From: Viridibacterium sediminicola
Lineage (GTDB): Bacteria; Pseudomonadota; Gammaproteobacteria; Burkholderiales; Rhodocyclaceae
NCBI RefSeq assembly: GCF_039631295.1
Contig: NZ_JBDIVE010000004.1
Location: forward strand, 278,179 to 342,178
Direction of reading: 5' to 3'
DNA: 64,000 nucleotides
Shown: piece after piece, positions 63,901 through 64,000 of the stretch
Position numbering within the stretch: the first letter of the stretch is position 1
How the letters are laid out: every line of letters starts with the position of its first letter
Made by a program: the position numbers and the translations under genes
Notes under the pieces: model-generated
Told to the model about the DNA's origin: nothing
What the model saw: only the letters and a program-made list of their open reading frames with translations
Database searches by the model: none

Positions 63901-64000
63901 GCGCCTACACCTACACGCCGAATGCCACAGCGATCAATGCGCTGACGGCGAACACGACCGATTCCTTCACGGTCACGGTGAGCGATGGAAATGGTGGCAC
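48948..64000 (+). CDS. Giant multidomain surface/secreted protein (partial, open at window end)
   Basis: One frame runs uninterrupted from the ATG at 48948 (GGAG 7 bases upstream; an ATG at 48945 is an alternative) to the window edge: 5,017 codons and more. I read it through and met no stop. Order by residue: Arg-rich leader; LEPR-like LALEQRFMFDGAAV (65-86); DUF4347 (136-299); two related 120-aa beta modules (395-635); Ig-like modules; two VCBS repeats (882-1115); cadherin-like; SbsA-like Ig; four SEAV-type Ig repeats (1332-1761); second DUF4347 (1797-1952); propeller-like lower-GC part (1962-2363); Calx-beta (2714-2828); beta-helix with autotransporter-type repeats (2981-3552); more Ig; cadherin (3987-4087); VCBS array from about 4230. 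There is no Sec signal; a C-terminal type I secretion signal would lie outside. It is coupled to TIGR03032. Confidence 0.9.
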   Translation, partial: MNHIYRTVWNEITRTYVAAAECVKGRGKSSKSSKRAERSEQALLMSGLESTLAPARPARSALRSLMMPLALEQRFMFDGAAVADAVDHADAADAAAAAQASGSAAAASDAAKTTSTEKQSVDAPFAVLSTTATTDVHEIVVVDGTVVDYQTLIAGIDPSIPIIILRPDSSGMGEIEMLAQVLSRYQNLDAIHLVTEGRTGAILLGQQALWSGDLEAASPYLQAIGDALKPGGDLMLYGCSVAGNADGQKFIDDLAKAIGNDVDVAASDDRTGPTALGGDWDLEYHTGDIETVLPFTLQGMQDISHCLGCTLSNTVVTFDRMTGSGTGLLILDKNGNSTVYHDGAYMKVTSAPSGYSSWVGKYMWASYENGYTSNPPTTLAAFNAMFPDLCGASGPTLSSATYDASTNVLTVTASGMTTGDSIDETKLTITGEGGNTYTLTETTNVTASSATSFSITLNATDQINIEGLLNKAGTASASSATTFNLAGAASWDTSRTTDADTTGNTITVSNVQTPTITSSTYNASTGVLTVTGTNFVKQPGSANDIDVTKLSVEGLGGTYWLTSNTNKVEITSSTSFSVTLGSTDKAAVNARLNANGTNSSAGSPYNLAALDDWNGPVTGSNTADLSNAITASGVAPTISNVTSSASNATYKVGDVITVQVAFSEAVTVTGTPQLTLETGTTDRVLNYASGSGSSTLSFTYTVQAGDTSSDLDYASTAALALNSGSIVATSGGTAATLTLATPGAATSLGANKAIVIDGIAPATTSVSVPANSTYGASADLDFTVNFGETVTVNTTGGTPRIALTVGSTTRYATYVSGSGSTALLFRYTTQTGDNDSDGVTLASSLDVNGGTIKDTAGNDATLTLNSVASTTGVRVATNQTPVLSTPTTATYTDTSEADSFSNTTGTLSAVDGDNDTITYGISGGTVNAGVSTKAGTYGTLSVNTTTGAYTYTPSTSAIEGRTANTSETFTVTAADASSTGTATFTVSITAANDTPTLTTPTAASYTDTAANDSFTSTTGTLAGADRDSGQTLVYGISGGQVSVGTSIKMGSYGILSLDTTTGAYTYTPTRTAVNALSANATDTFTVTVSDGNGGTNTATFTVNLTGANDSPTDIALSASSVAQSAAVANATVATLSGTDAENNTLTYTLVSGTGDTDNASFTISGTSLQIGSSALTAGTYHLRLRATDNGTGNLSYEEAVTITVTDDVAPLLNAAGSTPADDALSIAPSANIALVFNENIAAGTGNITLINVTTGATVETFNIATGVGSAGGSASISGSTLTLNPFANLAEATQYAVQIATTAIQDTANNAFAGISNNTSFNFTTGATDSAAPVVQYIQRTAGENTNATTLTYTVKFNEAVTAADTADFELSSTGDASGSITAVSGSGTDTLTVTVSSVTGTGTLGLNFKNTQNITDIAGNALANGDPADDEVYNVDRTAPTLLSLTRLTSDSGITNASSVQFIAVFSEPVTGLTAADFALTGSASGTISAVSGDGSPAIIVTVSGITGSGSLGLALASTPTITDAAGNSLVATTPSTSISESYTIDATAPTAVSILRNSAEVTTGGTLSFDVVFSETVSNVTADDFVLTGTASGTIASVSGSGSAYTVTVNSVAGNGTLGLSYAGTQNIADVGSNAFAGVLPSLSETYTVDTTAPTVTAITRAGVNQIAASTSTSAVFTVEFSEAVSGISASDFTVTGDAAHGAVSVSSADGKVIQVTVAGVNDSVGKTLGLSYTGSVSDSLNQTGSTSFTAGEAYTIGGTLLNEGALDQAALDALIGANRDGMLQLVDADGTATEVVIIDSRVPGLAEQIAANIRAGVDVWLLDAKTSATAQISSILAQYSGLSAVHLISHGSAGAIYLGAETISSATLASQADMLAAWGSALTETGDFLIYGCDVAQGDAGTSFINALAAATGADVAASDDLTGASWLGGDWELERDVGSIEASSIEATGFEGVMSQHSVLLVTHIDANGVSETYAYDANRPGGASLGLALEGSIGSTGLRGETVTVGGYVYGAFDVSNAYNGVAFFGRTDGVTVEKLVEFSETQYQLTPKATIVVGDAIFFRARVSGAADWQLFKYSITSGTLTQETTLAGGVDISDSDQIFEINGKLYFGGSDGYSPSAAKIVTYDIATRTTTVFTYPQASSRFGDAVVVGSKIYAAISNDGYALSDILIYDTSNNSTQLVQIPGLGTGNNYITNLTVLGGKVYFTAVDSTGGGNSSNAALYSLNTSTNAITKEYDSTASVTSNPSTGIFIANGSLYFFSPDSSVNQVELYKFNSTNSATKITNLDLKWVLNNGWGRGGIVDGNNVYFAAQSAADTVVKLYKLDASTNTVSALGVVIEDASTAYQYSDTTIAFQLFTTDLAPVVSGGGNQHVVDIDTDFSNTANHITANPDLVVSHLDDALVSSASVSILGFKAGDQLHFTNTASITGSYDSATGVLTLTGTSSTTDADFQSALRTVTFSTSATGNNLYGTRVISFKVSGDGESSAHYPDYASTTIRLLDVDNSHSLNEYQVLGFDTKPSGLPDDGTYVGAFTLPTGSSVGDLSFKLTDDPESTAFASLALAYDANAYGASYSATSLMMDGTTDIGATVSFTLDSNWTSPKSLAIASSSGGNFEFLSFDWYDYNGNTSAFSVVGMRDGAVVATQDIDATVLSTGTQRMTVVLSYEFTNVDEVRITGLSGAGSSLSGYLDNFVINAATAITVPSAQGAAPTVSLAVDQSAVAEAAGTATVTATLSAVASTDTVITLSASGTATGSGTDYTLSSNTITILAGQTTGTATITAVQDTLDEADETVIIDIASVSGGGGATESGSQQVTVTIVDDDTAPTIANLAGDSVAWAGVGQTVNLDSGTALTIADTENDATNWNGASLTVNRVTGGSADATANDVFGFNTTGASFTVSGSNLQSGGNTFATFTTTGGVLTISFANSGVDASKALVQDVMQRVTYRNDTPAGDATIRFTLADGGGSSTTADMTVTSDTIYVTNTSDTGTIAAADGVGLREAVAIALADTSGSQTIVLSSALNGQTITLGSALSIAENLTINTDAASSVTIAGSSIALGTGARLTITNGSSDTATISSTISGDGELSKTGAGKLVLSGTNSGSDWTTSASGGSLEISAASNLGTGNVTLSGGVVFTTLSNTLTLNNTFAIETGGATFNQSGSGHLTLSNVVAGDGLLTKAGGGSMTMSNNNDAFEGGVRINNGTLNATSTGESLGYGTVTLGGGTLVISGATSFANSIEVAANATLSNAGGLTLSSIFSGAGTLTKAGAGVLTLSGDSASFSGDISLSEGVIIVTHNNALGNSTGKTTVASGATLRIGNGLTIAEDLTLSGIGIGSGQFGALKINEGSGSATVSGAITLAGNTYIGAYNAADSLTLTGNITGNFALTKVGSGTVNINGTDSRTGTTIVSSGTLGGTGSIAGAVTVDSGATLAPGVAGVGKLTLGGGLTLASGSNLAMQVNGNTAGTGYDQLDITGAVAVSGANLSVSTTNNYTIPGGSTITLIKNDLIDTFTGTFNSLAEGAAVTVNGVATSLSYAGGTGNDLVLSLPPSLTSASPVDNATGVASSSNIVLTFNGNVVAGTGNIVLYDITGAGADTRTIDVTSNQVTISGSTVTINPTTDLLSVNQYAVQFASGVISSTAGSVAAISDTSTLNFTTGSTDVLAPTVTIVDLADPASTNAGTASIRFSEQVQNLGIGNFTLTRDGNSVDISGLTVGGSGSLYTLDLSSVTTTAGTYVLTLSTGTIQDTSGNALAAGASETFVIDKTAPTGVAIVRASANPMRTGTASFTVAFSEAVSGVTTDDFTLTGTATSGASIATVTQVSGSVYTVTVSGVSGNGTLGLDLKSSATGIVDTAGNAISGGLVGQLYTVDNTAPTVSAINRNGAAVTNGSSVSFTISFAESVTGVTADDFVLDATGVSTTNGSSDISVSGSGSTYTVTVGNVTGSGTLSIDLKSSGTGITDIAGNAITTGFTNGDVYTRDTTNPTVTASQGFNLPENMTAGFVIGQVRASDTNGVVSYAITSGNTDGFFAIDANGVITLTTAGAASGAASRDYETSPNAFNLGVTATDAAGNTSSSETVTINVLDAVENAAAPALTGPTLTVVDTAADDTLSNQSGSLGATDVDGIASYGLSGATTGGTMLIGGVTYDLSKAGTYGTLYLVSTGADKGKYAYVPSSSVINALTSNVSESFTVSATDSNASPLTSSATLTVNVTAANDTPTLSTPTAASYTDTSANDTFSNDTGTLAATDRDSGQILTYGITGGSVASGVSTLAGTYGSLSVNTSTGAYTYTPNATAINALTANTTDSFTVTVSDGNGGTNTATYTVNLTAANDTPTLATPTAASYTDTSASDTFSNDSGTLAATDRDSGQTLSYGLQGGTVSAGVSTLAGTYGSLSVNTSTGAYTYTPNAAAINALTANATDSFTVTVSDGNGGTNTATYTVNLTAANDTPALSTPTAASYTDTSANDTFSNDTGTLAATDRDSGQTLTYGITGGSVASGVSTLAGTYGSLSVNTSTGAYTYTPNATAINALTANTTDTFTVTVSDGNGGSNTATYTVNLTAANDTPALSTPTAASYTDTSANDSFSNDTGTLTATDRDSGQTLSYGLQGGTVSAGVSTLAGTYGSLSVNTSTGAYTYTPNAAAINALTANATDSFTVTVSDGNGGTNTATYTVNLTAANDTPALSTPTAASYTDTSANDSFSNDTGTLAGTDRDAGQTLSYGIQGGTVSAGVSTLAGTYGSLSVNTSTGAYTYTPNATAINALTANTTDSFTVTVSDGNGGSNTATYTVNLTAANDTPTLVTPTAASYTDTSVNDTFSNDTGTLAATDRDSGQTLTYGITGGSVASGVSTLAGTYGSLSVNTSTGAYTYTPNATAINALTANTTDTFTVTVSDGNGGSNTATYTVNLIAANDTPALSTPTAASYTDTSANDSFSNDTGTLAGTDRDAGQTLSYGIQGGTVSAGVSTLAGTYGSLSVNTSTGAYTYTPNATAINALTANTTDSFTVTVSDGNGG
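49353..49842 (+). other. First DUF4347 domain of the giant protein (His lost)
   Basis: Residues 136-299. It begins EIVVVDGTVVDYQTLIAGI and contains AIHLVTEGRTGAILLG, LMLYGCSVAGNADG and ALGGDWDLEYHTG, all DUF4347 marks. The Cys (residue 239) is kept, but the position that is His in the second copy is Glu196 here (VTEG versus ISHG). Domain identity is firm; loss of a catalytic residue is an inference. Confidence 0.8.
54336..54800 (+). other. Second DUF4347 domain of the giant protein (His/Cys intact)
   Basis: Residues 1797-1952. It contains AVHLISHGSAGAIYLG (His1853), FLIYGCDVAQGDAG (Cys1896) and WLGGDWELERDVG. His and Cys are 43 residues apart, the same spacing as Glu196 to Cys239 in the first copy. 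The hydrophobic-strand His-Gly and hydrophobic-strand Gly-Cys arrangement resembles clan CD peptidases. Confidence 0.8.
54830..57080 (+). other. Lower-GC internal segment of the giant gene
   Basis: By hand count 55681-55740 is 27/60 GC, whereas 52021-52080 is 42/60. The segment encodes Tyr/Phe-rich repeats such as IFEINGKLYFGGSDG, VVVGSKIYAAISNDG, TVLGGKVYFTAVDS and IFIANGSLYFFSPDS, each 45-60 residues apart, which look like beta-propeller blades. Codon choice (more A/T at third positions) differs from flanking modules, suggesting a separate origin. Confidence 0.65.
57900..59600 (+). other. Beta-helix region with autotransporter-type strand repeats
   Basis: A CSLREA-like entry (VTNTSDTGTIAAADGVGLRE) is followed by repeats of the form LTKxGxGxLTLSG (GELSKTGAGKLVLSG, LLTKAGGGSMTMSN, TLTKAGAGVLTLSG, ALTKVGSGTVNING) and ends SYAGGTGNDLVLS. 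These match passenger-associated transport repeats normally found in type V autotransporters. Confidence 0.75.
61617..64000 (+). repeat. VCBS tandem array, 348-bp period
   Basis: The codons for SYTDT recur at 61641, 61989, 62337, 62685, 63033, 63381 and 63729, exactly 348 bp (116 residues) each time; the seventh copy is cut by the window end. Copies differ mainly in a central motif, YGITGGSVASG (copies 1, 3, 6) or YGLQGG/YGIQGGTVSAG (copies 2, 4, 5, 7). Copies 2 and 4, 3 and 6, and 5 and 7 are almost identical, showing recent duplication of units and unit pairs. Confidence 0.95.

Noticed and set aside
61617..64000. CRISPR-like periodic repeats
   Set aside because: The period is 348 bp, the whole unit is coding in one frame and there are no unique spacers. 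It is a VCBS protein repeat.

Overview
The window is GC-rich and laid out like a betaproteobacterial chromosome. It carries the block glyQ-glyS-gmhB-plsC-M48 peptidase-gloA on one strand, nhaR, hpf, xthA, rlmI, an oligopeptidase A gene end, two tRNA-Lys genes and lipopolysaccharide (LPS) glycosyltransferases. The order is reminiscent of Rhodocyclales/Burkholderiales, but I cannot name the genus. I see no rRNA, CRISPR array, insertion sequence or prophage.

Region by region. 1-16.3 kb holds scattered housekeeping and accessory genes: the prlC end, a DUF4124/glutaredoxin-like protein, a Gfo/Idh/MocA oxidoreductase, nhaR, hpf, a TerB-like protein, a large secreted protein, xthA, an alcohol dehydrogenase, an aldo/keto reductase with a divergent LysR gene, ppk2, an alpha-carbonic anhydrase fused to an adhesin-E-like domain, an EF-hand protein with a two-component system, and an exonuclease. 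16.3-25.8 kb starts with rlmI, whose stop codon lies inside a MITE-like palindrome. A vapBC toxin-antitoxin pair follows, then an LPS cluster with three GT9 heptosyltransferase-type genes, two GT4 genes, an O-antigen-ligase-type protein and a DUF4254 gene. 25.8-29.6 kb has the exported DUF1501/DUF1800 pair and a small orphan. 29.6-35.6 kb is a GntR(YtrA)-controlled operon with two ABC ATPases and three related membrane proteins. 35.8-44.4 kb has a diguanylate cyclase, gloA, the M48 peptidase, plsC, gmhB, glyS (C-terminal half clearly lower in GC), glyQ and a solute-binding-like protein. 44.5-44.8 kb has tRNA-Lys(TTT) and tRNA-Lys(CTT) with a promoter and terminator.

45.3-64.0 kb is the most unusual part: a co-directional set encoding a TolC-type outer-membrane lipoprotein, a periplasmic adaptor, a TIGR03032-type protein and one enormous open frame. 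That frame starts at 48948 and is still open at the window edge (over 5,000 codons). It encodes a multidomain surface or secreted protein with an LEPR-like N-terminal motif, two DUF4347 domains, many Ig-like, cadherin and Calx-beta modules, autotransporter-type beta-strand repeats, and a VCBS array repeating every 348 bp exactly. The two DUF4347 domains keep a Cys at the same spacing, but only the second keeps a His-Gly partner like that of clan CD (caspase-like) peptidases. I infer a dedicated secretion/adhesion system in which DUF4347 may act as a processing or release module. No inner-membrane energiser is visible in the window.
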